A stretch of DNA of 64,000 bases, taken from Atherix ibis (Eukaryota; Arthropoda; Insecta; Diptera; Athericidae). Below are positions 14,651 through 27,536 of the stretch, in pieces. The DNA lies in NCBI GenBank assembly GCA_958298945.1, contig OY282608.1, forward strand, positions 19,693,933 through 19,757,932. The letters run 5' to 3'. The translations under genes were made by a program, and so were the position numbers. The notes beneath the pieces were generated by a model, which saw only the letters and a list, made by a program, of their open reading frames with translations, made no database searches and was not told the origin of the DNA. Each line of letters opens with the position of its first letter. Positions within the stretch are counted from its first letter, which is position 1.

Positions 14651-17600
14651 ACAAACCAACAAACCAACAAACCAAGTAACCAAAAAGCCAACAAACTAAC
14701 AAACCAACAAGCCAACAAACCAACAAACCAACAAAGCAACAAGCCAACAAACCAACAAACCAACAAGCCAACAAACCAACAAACCAACAAGCCAACAAGC
14801 CAACAAACCAACAAACTAACAAACCAACAAACCAACAAACCAACAAACCAACAAAACAACAAACCAACAAACCAACAAACCAACAAACCAAAAAACCAAC
14901 AAACCAACAAACCAACAAGCCAACAAGCCAACAAACCAACAAACCAACACGCCAACAAACCAACAAACAAATAAACCAACAAACCAACAAACCAACAAAC
15001 CAACAAACCAACAAACCAACAAACCAACAAACCAAAAAACCAACAAACCAACAAACCAACAAGCCAACAAGCCAACAAACCAACAAACCAACATACCAAC
15101 AAGACAACAAGACAACAAGCCAACAAGCCAACAAACCAACAAACCAACAAACCAACAAGCCAACAAACCAACAAACCAACAAGCCAACAAACCAACAAAC
15201 CAACGAACCAACAAACCAACATGCCAACAAACCAACAAACTAAGTAACCAACAAGCCAACAAACCAATAAACCAACAAGCCAACAAGCCAACAAACCAAC
15301 AAACCAACAAGCCAACAAACCAACAAACCAACAAACCAACAAGCCAACAAACCAACAAACAAATAAACCAACAAACCAACAAACCAACAAACCAACAAAC
15401 CAACAAACCAACAAACCAACAAACCAAAAAACCAACAAACCAACAAGCCAACAAGCCAACAAACCAACAAACTAACAAACCAACAAACGAACTAACCAAC
15501 AAACCAACAAGCCAACAAGCCAACAAACCAACAAGCCAACAAACCAACAAACTAACAAACCAAGTAACCAAAAAGCCAACAAACTAACAAACCAACAAGC
15601 CAACAAGCCAACAAACCAACAAACCAACAAACCAACAAAGCAACAAGCCAACAAGCCAACAAACCAACAAACCAACAAGCCAATAAACCAACAAACCAAC
15701 AAACCAACAAACCAACAGCCCAACAAGCCAACAAACCAACAAACCAACAAACCAACAAGCCAACAAACCAACAAACCAACAAACCAACAAGCCAACAAAC
15801 CAACAAACCAACAAGCCAACAAACCAACAAACCAACAAACCAACATGCCAACAAACCAACAAATCAACAAATCAACAAGCCAACAAACCAACAAACCAAC
15901 AAACCAACAAACCAACAAACCAACAAACCAAAAAACCAACAAACCAAAAAACCATCAAACGAAAAAACCAACAAACCAACAAACCAACAAACCAAAAAAC
16001 CAACAATCCAACAAACCAACAAGCCAACAAACCAACAAACCAACAAACCAGTTACCCAACCAAACAACAAACGAACTAACCAACAAACCAACAAAAAAAA
16101 CAAACCAACAAACCTACAAACCAACAAACCAACAAACAAATAAACCAACAAACCAACAAACCAACAAACCAACAAACAAATAAACCAACAAACCAACAAA
16201 CCAACAAACCAACAAACCAATTAACCAACAAACCAACAAACGAACAAACCAACAAACCAACAAACCAACAAACCAACAAACCAACAAACCAACAAACCAA
16301 CAACCCTACAAACCAACAAACCAACAAACAAATAAACCAGCAAACCAACAAACCAACAAACTAACAAACAAACAAACAAATAAGCCAAGAAACCAACAAA
16401 CCAAAAACCAAAAAACCAACAAACCAACAAACCAACAAACCAACAAACCAACAAACCAGCAAACCAAAAAACCAACAAACCAACAAACCAACAAACTAAC
16501 AAACCAACAAACCAACAAACCAACAAACCAACAAACCAAAAAACCAACAAACCACCAAACCAACAAACCAACAAATCAACAAACCAACAAACCAACAAAC
16601 CACCAATCCAACAAACCAACAAACCAACAAACCAACAAACCAACAAACCAACAAACAAATAAACCAACAAACCAACAAACCAACAAACCACCAAACCAAC
16701 AAACCAACAAACCAACAAACCAACAAACCAACAAGCCAACAAACCAACAAACCAACAAACCAACAAACCAACAAACCAACAAGCCAACAAGGCAACAAAC
16801 CAACAAACCAACAAGTCAACAAACCAACAAACCAACAAACCAACATGCCAACAAACCAACAAACTAAGTAACCAACAAGCCAACAAGCCAACAAACCGAC
16901 AAACCAACAAGCCAACAAGCCAACAAACAAACAAACCAACAAGCCAACAAACCAACAAACCAACAAACCAACAAGCTAACAGACCAACAAACAAATAAAC
17001 CAAGAAACCAACAAACCAACAAACCAACAAACCAACAAACCAAAAAAACAACAAACCAACAAGCCAACAAGCCAACAAACCAACAAACTAACAAACCAAT
17101 AAACGAACTAATCAACAAACCAACAAGCCAACAAGCCAACAAACTAACAAACCAACAAACTAAGTAACCAACAAGCCAACAAACCAACAAAATAACAAGC
17201 TAACAAGCCAACAAACCAACAATTCAACCAGCTAACAAACCAGCAAGCCAACAAACCAAAAAACTAACAAACCAACAAACCAACAAACCAATAAACCAAC
17301 AAACCAACAAGCCAACAAGCCAACAAACCAACAAACCAACAAACCAACAAGCCAACAAACCAACAAGCCAACAAACCAACAAACCAACAAAGCAAGTAAC
17401 CAAAAAGCCAACAAACTAACAAACCAACAAGCCAACAAGCCAACAAACCAACAAACCAACAAAGCAACAAGCAAACAAGCTAACAAACGAACAACCCAAC
17501 AAGCCAACAAACCAACAAACCAACAAGCCAACAAGCCAACAAACCAACAAACCAACAAACCAACAAGCCAACAAACCAACAAACCAACAATCCAACAAGC

Positions 17601-17990
17601 TAACAAACCAACAAACCAACAAGCCAACAAACCAACAAACCAACAAACCAACATGCCAACAAACTAACAAATCAACAAATCAACAAACCAACAAACCAAC
17701 AAACCAAAAAACCAACAAACCAACAAACCATCAAACGAACAAACCAACAAACCAACAAACCAACAAACCAAAAAACCAAAAAACCAACAAACCAACAAAC
17801 CAACAAGCCAACAAACCAACAAACCAACAAACCAATTAACCAACAAACCAATAAACGAACAAACCAACAAACCAACAAACCAACAAACCAACAAACCAAC
17901 AAACCAACAAACCTACAAACCAACAAACCAACAAACAAATAAACCAACAAACCAACAGACAAATAAACCAAAAAACCAACAAACCAACAA
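14651..17990. repeat. Block A, second copy
   Basis: Copy of 6420-9750. The left junction lies just before CCAAGTAACCAAAAAGCC at 14,672. To its left the sequence is P-type; to its right it follows block A. One-octamer length differences separate the copies near 8.0-8.6 kb and the corresponding 16.2-16.8 kb. Point differences are few, for example CCAACAACCC against CCAACAAACC near 16,303. Confidence 0.88.
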
Positions 17991-18571
17991 CCCAACAAGC
18001 CAACAAACCAACAAACCAACAAGCCAACAAGCCAACAAACCAACAAACCAACAAACCAACAAGCCAACAAACCAACAAACCAACAAGCCAACAAACCAAC
18101 AAACCAACAAAGCAAGTAACCAAAAAGCCAACAAACTAACAAACCAACAAGCCAACAAGCCAACAAACCAACAAACCAACAAAGCAACAAGCAAACAAGC
18201 TAACAAACGAACAAGCCAACAAACCAACAAACCAACAAGCCAACAAGCCAACAAACCAACAAACCAACAAACCAACAAACCAACAAACCAACAAACCAAC
18301 AAACCAACCAACCAACAAACCAACAAACCATCAAGCCAACAAACCAACAAACAAACAAACCAACAAACTAACAAACAAATAAACCAACAAACCAACAAAC
18401 CAACAAACCACCAAACCAACAAACCAACAAACCAACAAACCAACAAACCAACAAACCAACAAGCCAACAAACCAACAAATCAACAATCCAACAAACCAAC
18501 AAACCAACAAACCAACAAGCCAACAAGCCTACAAACCAACAAACCAACAAGCCAACAAACCAACAAACCAA
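17990..18571. repeat. Variable linker, second copy
   Basis: Counterpart of 9750-10,378. Its left 130 bp is rich in CCAACAAG pairs and lacks the CCAATTAACC units of the first copy. It then aligns at offset 8185-8193 bp, including CCAACCAACC near 18,306 and CCATCAAGCC near 18,328. Only octamers are present. Confidence 0.65.
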
Positions 18572-20298
18572 CATGCCAACAAACCAACAAACTATTAAGC
18601 CAACAAACCAACAAACAAATAAACCAACAAACCAACAAACCAACAAACCAACAAACCAACAAACCAACAAAACAAAAAACCAACCAAACCAACAAGCCAA
18701 CAAGCCAACAAACCAAAGAACTAACAAACGAACAAACGAACTAACTAACAAACCAACAAGCCAACAAGCCAACAAACCAACAAACCAACAAACCAAGTAG
18801 CCAACAAGCCAACAAACCAACAAGCCAACAAACCAACAAACCAACAAGCCAACAAACCAACAAACCAACAAACCAACAAACCAAAAAACCAACAAGCCAA
18901 CCAGTCAACAAACCAACAAACCAACAAGCCAACAAACCAACAAACCAACATGCCAACAAACCAACAAACTAAGTAACCAACAAGCCAACAAACCGGCAAA
19001 CCAACAAGCCAACAAGCCAACAAACAAACAAACCAACAAACAAACCAACAAGCCAACAAACCAACAAACCAACAAACAAATAAACCAACAAACCAAAAAA
19101 CCAACAAACCAACAAACCAACAAGCCAACAAACCAACAAACCAACATGCCAACAAACCAACAAACTATTAAGCCAACAAACCAACAAACAAATAAACCAA
19201 CAAACCAACAAACCAACAAACCAACAAACCAACAAACCAACAAACCAACAAAACAAAAAACCAACCAAACCAACAAGCCAACAAGCCAACAAACCAAAGA
19301 ACTAACAAACGAACAAACGAACTAACTAACAAACCAACAAGCCAACAAGCCAACAAACCAACAAACCAACAAACTAAGTAGCCAACAAGCCAACAAACCA
19401 ACAAGCCAACAAACCAACAAACCAACAAGCCAACAAACCAACAAACCAACAAACCAACAAACCAAAAAACCAACAAGCCAACCAGTCAACAAACCAACAA
19501 ACCAACAAGCCAACAAACCAACAAACCAACATGCCAACAAACCAACAAACTAAGTAACCAACAAGCCAACAAACCGACAAACCAACAAGCCAACAAGCCA
19601 ACAAACAAACAAACCAACAAACAAACCAACAAGCCAACAAACCAACAAACCAACAAACAAATAAACCAACAAACCAAAAAACCAACAAACCAACAAACCA
19701 ACAAGCCAACAAACCAACAAACCAACATGCCAACAAACCAACAAACTATTAAGCCAACAAACCAACAAACAAATAAACCAACAAACCAACAAACCAACAA
19801 ACCAACAAACCAACAAACCAACAAAACAAAAAACCAACCAAACCAACAAGCCAACAAGCCAACAAACCAAAGAACTAACAAACGAACAAACGAACTAACT
19901 AACAAACCAACAAGCCAACAAGCCAACAAACCAACAAACCAACAAACCAAGTAGCCAACAAGCCAACAAACCAACAAGCCAACAAACCAACAAACCAACA
20001 AGCCAACAAACCAACAAACCAACAAACCAACAAAGCAAAAAACCAACAAGCCAACCAGTCAACAAACCAACAAACCAACAAGCCAACAAACCAACAAACC
20101 AACATGCCAACAAACCAACAAACTAAGTAACCAACAAGCCAACAAACCGACAAACCAACAAGCCAACAAGCCAACAAACAAACAAACCAACAAACAAACC
20201 AACAAGCCAACAAACCAACAAACCAACAAACAAATAAACCAACAAACCAAAAAACCAACAAACCAACAAACCAAAAAACAAACAAACCAACAAGCCAA
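18572..20298. repeat. 581-bp HOR, three tandem copies (second triplet)
   Basis: AAAGAACTAACAAACGAAC lies at about 18,715, 19,296 and 19,869, repeating the 581 and 573 bp spacing of the first triplet at offset 8185 bp. CATG anchors lie at 18,572, 18,949, 19,145 and 19,726. The first unit here is one octamer shorter than in the first triplet. The triplet therefore existed before the 8.2-kb duplication copied it. Confidence 0.87.
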
Positions 20299-22928
20299 CA
20301 AGCCAACAAACCAACAAACTAACAAACCAACAATCGAACTAACCAACAAACCAACAAGCCAACAAACCAACAAACCAACAAACTAAGTAACCAACAAGCC
20401 AACAAACCAACAAAATAACAAGCCAACAAGCCAACAAACCAACAAACCAACAAGCCAACAAACCAACAAACCAAAAAACCAACAAACCAACCAACCAACA
20501 AACCAACAAACCAATAAACCAACAAACCAACAAACCAACAAGCCAACAAACCAACAAACCACCAAACCAACAAGCCAACAAACCAACAAGCCAACAAACC
20601 AACAAACCAAGTAACCAAAAAGCCAACAAACTAACAAGCCAACAAGCCAACAAGCCAACAAACCAACAAACCAACAAAGCAACAAGCCAACAAGCTAATA
20701 AACGAACAAACCAACAAGCCAACAAACCAACAAACCAACAAGCCAACAAGCCAACAAACCAACAAACCAACAAACCAACAAGCCAACAAACCAACAAACC
20801 AACAAGCCAACAAACCAACAAACCAACAAACCAACAAATCAACAAGCCAACAAGCTAACAAACCAACAAACCAACAAGCCAACAAACCAACAAACCAACA
20901 AACCAACATGCCAACAAACTAACAAATCAACAAATCAACAAACCAATAAACCAACAAACCAACAAACCAACAAACCAAAAAACCAGCAAACCAACAAACC
21001 ATCAAACGAACAAACCAACAAACCAACAAACCAACAAACCAAAAAACCAACAAACCAACAAACCAACAAGCCAACAAACCAACAAACCAACAAACCAATT
21101 AACCAACAAACCAATAAACGAACAAACCAACAAACCAACAAACCAACAAACCAACAAACCAACAAACTTACAAACCAACAAACCAACAAACAAATAAACC
21201 AACAAACCAACAAACCAACAAACAAATAAACCAACAAACCAACAAACCAACAAACCAACAAACCAACAAACCAACAAACCAATTAACCAACAAACCAACA
21301 AACGAACAAACCAACAAATGAACAAACCAACAAACCAACAAACCAACAAACCAACAAACCTACAAACCAACAAACAAATAAACCAACAAACCAACAAACC
21401 AACAAACAAATAAACCAAGAAACCAACAAACCAAAAACCAAAAAACCAACAAACCAACAAACCAACAAACCAACAAACCAACAAACCAAAAAACCAACAA
21501 ACCAACAAACCAACAAACCAACAAACCAACAAACCAACAAACCAACAAACCAACAAACCAACAAACCAACAAACCAACAAACCACCAAACCAACAAACCA
21601 ACAAACCAACAAACCAACAAACCAACAAACCAACAAGCCAACAAACCAACAAGCCAACAAACCAACAAACCAACAAACTAACAAACCAACAAACAAATAA
21701 ACCAACAAACCAACAATTCAACAAACCACCAAACCAACAAACCAACAAACCAACAAACCAACAAACCAACAAACCAACAAGCCAACAAGCCAACAAACCA
21801 AAAAACCAACAAACCAACAAACCAACAAACCAACAAACCAACAAACCAACAAACAAATAAACCAACAAACCAACAAACCAACAAACCAACAAACCAACAA
21901 ACCATAAAACCAACAAACACAAGCCAACAAACAAACAAGCCAACAAACGAACAAACCAAAAAACCAACAAACGAACAAACCAACAAACCAACAAACCAAC
22001 AAACCAACAAGCCAACAAGCCAACAAACCAACAAACCAACAAACCAACAAACCAACAAACGAACAAACCAACAAAACAACAAGTCAACAAGCCAACAAAC
22101 CGACAAACCAACAAACCAACAAACCATTCAAAACAACAAACCAACAAACCAACAAACAAACAAACAAACAAACCAACAAAATAACAAGCCAACAAGCCAA
22201 CAAACCAACAAACTAACAAACCAACAAACGAACTAACCAACAAACCAACAAGCCAACAAGCCAACATACCAACAAACCAACAAACAAAGTAGCCAACAAG
22301 CCAACAAACCAACAAGCCAACAAACCAACAAACCAACAAGCCAACAAACCAACAAACCAACAAACCAACAAACCAACAAGCCAACCAGCCAACAAACCAA
22401 CAAACCAACAAGCCAACAAACCAACAAACCAACAAACCAACATGCCAACAAACCAACAAACTAAGTAACCAACAAGCCAACAAACCAACAAACCAACAAG
22501 CCAACAAGCCAACAAACCAACAAACCAACAAACCAAGTAGCCACCAAGCCAACAAACCAACAAGCCAACAAACCAACAAACCAACAAGCCAACAAACCAA
22601 CAAACCAACAAACCAACAAACCAACAAACCAAAAAACCAACAAGCTAACCAGTCAACAAACCAACAAACCAACAAGCCAACAAACCAACAAACCAACATG
22701 CCAACAAACCAACAAACTAAGTAACCAACAAGCCAACAAACCGACAAACCAACAAGCCAACCAGCCAACAAACAAACAAACCAACAAACAAACCAACAAG
22801 CCAACAAACCAACAAACCAACAAACAAATAAACCAACAAACCAAAAAACCAACAAACCAACAAACCAACAAACCAACAAACCAAAAAACAAACAAACCAA
22901 CAAGCCAACAAGCCAACAAACCAACACA
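20299..22928. repeat. P unit, copy 2
   Basis: Full-length member of the P family, about 2.61 kb to the start of P3. Markers are CAATCGAACTAACC near 20,332, CCATAAAACC at 21,902 and CCATTCAAAAC near 22,125. It aligns to P4 at offset 4600-4608 bp and to P1 at 8185-8201 bp. Unlike P1 it continues past the 14,650-equivalent point into CCAAAAAACAAACAAACC near 22,880 and then directly into P3. Confidence 0.83.
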
Positions 22929-24918
22929 CTAACAAACCAACAATCGAACTAACCAACAAACCAACAAGCAAACAAACCAACAAACCAACAAACTAAGTAA
23001 CCAACAAGCCAACAAACCAACAAAATAACAAGCCAACAAACCAACAAACCAACAAGCCAACAAACCAACAAACCAAAAAACCAACAAACCAACCAACCAA
23101 CAAACCAACAAACCAACAAACCAACAAACCAACAAGCCAACAAGCCAACAAACCAACAAACCAACAAACCAACAAGCCAACAAACCAACAAGCCAACAAA
23201 CCATTAAACCAACAAACCAAGTAACCAAAAAGCCAACAAACTAACAAGCCAACAAGCCAACAAGCCAACAAACCAACAAACCAACAAAGCAACAAGCCAA
23301 CAAGCTAACAAACGAACAAACCAACAAGCCAACAAACCAACAAACCAACAAGCCAACAAGCCAACAAACCAACAAACCAACAAACCAACAAGCCAACAAA
23401 ACAACAAACCAACAAGCCAACAAACCAACAAACCAACAAACCAACAAACCAACAAACAAATAAACCAACAAACCAACAAACCAACAAACCAACAAACCAA
23501 CAAACCATAAAACCAACAAACACAAGCCAACAAACAAACAAGCCAACAAACGAACAAACCAAAAAACCAACAAACGAACAAACCAACAAACCAACAAACC
23601 AACAAACCAACAAGCCAACAAGCCAACAAACCAACAAACCAACAAACCAACAAACCAACAAACGAACAAACCAACAAAACAACAAGTCAACAAGCCAACA
23701 AACCGACAAACCAACAAACCAACAAACCATTCAAAACAACAAACCAACAAACCAACAAACAAACAAACAAACAAACCAACAAAATAACAAGCCAACAAGC
23801 CAACAAACCAACATACTAACAAACCAACAAACGAACTAACCAACAAACCAACAAGCCAACATACCAACAAACCAACAAACAAAGTAGCCAACAAGCCAAC
23901 AAACCAACAAGCCAACAAACCAACAAACCAACAAGCCAACAAACCAACAAACCAACAAACCAACAAACCAACAAGCCAACCAGCCAACAAACCAACAAAC
24001 CAACAAGCCAACAAACCAACAAACCAACAAACCAACATGCCAACAAACCAACAAACTAAGTAACCAACAAGCCAACAAACCAACAAACCAACAAGCCAAC
24101 AAGCCAACAAACCAACAAACCAACAAGCCAACAAACCAACAAACCAAGAAACCAACATGCCAACAAACTAACAAATCAATAAATCAACAAACCAATAAAC
24201 CAACAAACCAACAAACCAACAAACCAACAAACCAAAAAACCAACAAACCAACAAACCATCAAACGAACAAACAAACAAACCAACAAACCAACAAACCAAC
24301 AAACCAAAAAACCAACAAACCAACAAACCAACAAGCCAACAAACCAACAAACCAACAAACCAATTAACCAACAAACCAATAAACGAACAAACCAACAAAC
24401 CAACAAACCAACAAACCAACAAACCAACAAACTTACAAACCAACAAACCAACAAACAAATAAACCAACAAACCAACAAACCAACAAACAAATAAACCAAC
24501 AAACCAACAAACCAACAAACCAACAAACCAATTAACCAACAAACTAACAAACGAACAAACCAACAAATCAACAAACCAACAAACCAACAAACCAACAAAC
24601 CTACAAACCAACAAACAAATAAACCAACAAACCAACAAACCAACAAACCAACAAACAAATAAACCAAGAAACCAACAAACCAAAAACCAAAAAACCAACA
24701 AACAAACAAACCAACAAACCAACAAACCAACAAACCAACAAACCAACAAACCAAAAAACCAACAAACAAACAAACCAACAAACCAACAAACCAACAAACC
24801 AACAAGCCAACAAACCAACAAACCAACAAACAAATAAACCAACAAACCAAAAAACCAACAAACCAACAAACCAAAAAACAAACAAACCAACAAGCCAACA
24901 AGCCAACAAACCAACAAA
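22929..24918. repeat. P unit, copy 3, with internal deletion of about 1.02 kb
   Basis: Begins like P2 and P5 and then skips material. Its left part aligns to P5 at offset 4608-4616 bp; from about 23.4 kb the offset becomes 5639 bp. The missing 1023 bp is present in P1, P2, P4 and P5 and includes the CCAATTAACC units, so P3 has the deletion. Markers kept are CCATAAAACC at 23,505 and CCATTCAAAAC near 23,728. Confidence 0.8.
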
Positions 24919-27536
24919 CTAACAAACCAACAATCGAACTAACCAACAAACCAACAAGCCAACAAACCAACAAACCAACAAACTAAGTAACCAACAAGCC
25001 AACAAACCAACAAAATAACAAGCCAACAAGCCAACAAACCAACAAACCAACAAGCCAACAAACCAACAAACCAAAAAACCAACAAACCAACCAACCAACA
25101 AACCAACAAACCAACAAACCAACAAACCAACAAGCCAACAAGCCAACAAACCAACAAACCACCAAACCAACAAGCCAACAAACCAACAAGCCAACAAACC
25201 AACAAACCAAGTAACCAAAAAGCCAACAAACTAACAAGCCAACAAGCCAACAAGCCAACAAACCAACAAACCAACAAAGCAACAAGCCAACAAGCTAACA
25301 AACGAACAAACCAACAAGCCAACAAACCAACAAACCAACAAGCCAATAAGCCAACAAACCAACAAACCAACAAACCAACAAGCCAACAAACCAACAAACC
25401 AACAAGCCAACAAACCAACAAACCAACAAACCAACAAATCAACAAGCCAACAAGCTAACAAACCAACAAACCAACAAGCCAACAAACCAACAAACCAACA
25501 AACCAACATGCCAACAAACTAACAAATCAGCAAATCAACAAACCAATAAACCAACAAACCAACAAACCAACAAACCAAAAAACTAGCAAACCAACAAACC
25601 ATCAAACGAACAAACCAACAAACCAACAAACCAACAAACCAACAAACCAAAAAACCAACAAACCAACAAACCAACAAGCCAACAAACCAACAAACCAACA
25701 AACCAATTAACCAACAAACCAATAAACGAACAAACCAACAAACCAACAAACCAACAAACCAACAAACCAACAAACCAACAAACTTACAAACCAACAAACC
25801 AACAAACAAATAAACCAACAAACCAACAAACCAACAAACAAATAAACCAACAAACCAACAAACCAACAAACCAACAAACCAACAAACCAATTAACCAACA
25901 AACCAACAAACGAACAAACCAACAAATCAACAAACCAACAAACCAACAAACCAACAAACCAACAAACCTACAAACCAACAAACAAATAAACCAACAAACC
26001 AACAAACCAACAAACAAATAAACCAAGAAACCAACAAACCAAAAACCAAAAAACCAACAAACCAACAAACCAACAAACCAACAAACCAACAAACCAAAAA
26101 ACCAACAAACCAACAAACCAACAAACCAACAAACCAACAAACCAACAAACCAACAAACCAACAAACCAACAAACCAACAAACCAACAAACCACCAAACCA
26201 ACAAACCAACAAACCAACAAACCAACAAACCAACAAACCAACAAGCCAACAAACCAACAAGCCAACAAACCAACAAACCAACAAACTAACAAACCAACAA
26301 ACAAATAAACCAACAAACCAACAATTCAACAAACCACCAAACCAACAAACCAACAAACCAACAAACCAACAAACCAACAAACCAACAAGCCAACAAGCCA
26401 ACAAACCAAAAAACCAACAAACCAACAAACCAACAAACCAACAAACCAACAAACCAACAAACAAATAAACCAACAAACCAACAAACCAACAAACCAACAA
26501 ACCAACAAACCATAAAACCAACAAACACAAGCCAACAAACAAACAAGCCAACAAACGAACAAACCAAAAAACCAACAAACGAACAAACCAACAAACCAAC
26601 AAACCAACAAACCAACAAGCCAACAAGCCAACAAACCAACAAACCAACAAACCAACAAACCAACAAACGAACAAACCAACAAAACAACAAGTCAACAAGC
26701 CAACAAACCGACAAACCAACAAACCAACAAACCATTCAAAACAACAAACCAACAAACCAACAAACAAACAAACAAACAAACCAACAAAATAACAAGCCAA
26801 CAAGCCAACAAACCAACAAACTAACAAACCAACAAACGAACTAACCAACAAACCAACAAGCCAACAAGCCAACATACCAACAAACCAACAAACAAAGTAG
26901 CCAACAAGCCAACAAACCAACAAGCCAACAAACCAACAAACCAACAAGCCAACAAACCAACAAACCAACAAACCAACAAACCAACAAGCCAACCAGCCAA
27001 CAAACCAACAAACCAACAAGCCAACAAACCAACAAACCAACAAACCAACATGCCAACAAACCAACAAACTAAGTAACCAACAAGCCAACAAACCAACAAA
27101 CCAACAAGCCAACAAGCCAACAAACCAACAAACCAACAAACCAAGTAGCCAACAAGCCAACAAACCAACAAGCCAACAAACCAACAAACCAACAAGCCAA
27201 CAAACCAACAAACCAACAAACCAACAAACCAACAAACCAAAAAACCAACAAGCCAACCAGTCAACAAACCAACAAACCAACAAGCCAACAAACCAACAAA
27301 CCAACATGCCAACAAACCAACAAACTAAGTAACCAACAAGCCAACAAACCGACAAACCAACAAGCCAACCAGCCAACAAACAAACAAACCAACAAACAAA
27401 CCAACAAGCCAACAAACCAACAAACCAACAAACAAATAAACCAACAAACCAAAAAACCAACAAACCAACAAACCAACAAACCAACAAACCAAAAAACAAA
27501 CAAACCAACAAGCCAACAAGCCAACAAACCAACACA
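24919..27536. repeat. P unit, copy 4
   Basis: Full-length P unit of about 2.62 kb. It aligns to P2 at offset 4600 bp on the left and 4608 bp from about 25.9 kb, and to P1 at about 12,785-12,809 bp. Markers are CAATCGAACTAACC near 24,932, CCATAAAACC at 26,510 and CCATTCAAAAC near 26,733. Small differences from P2 are single-base or one-octamer steps. Confidence 0.83.
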
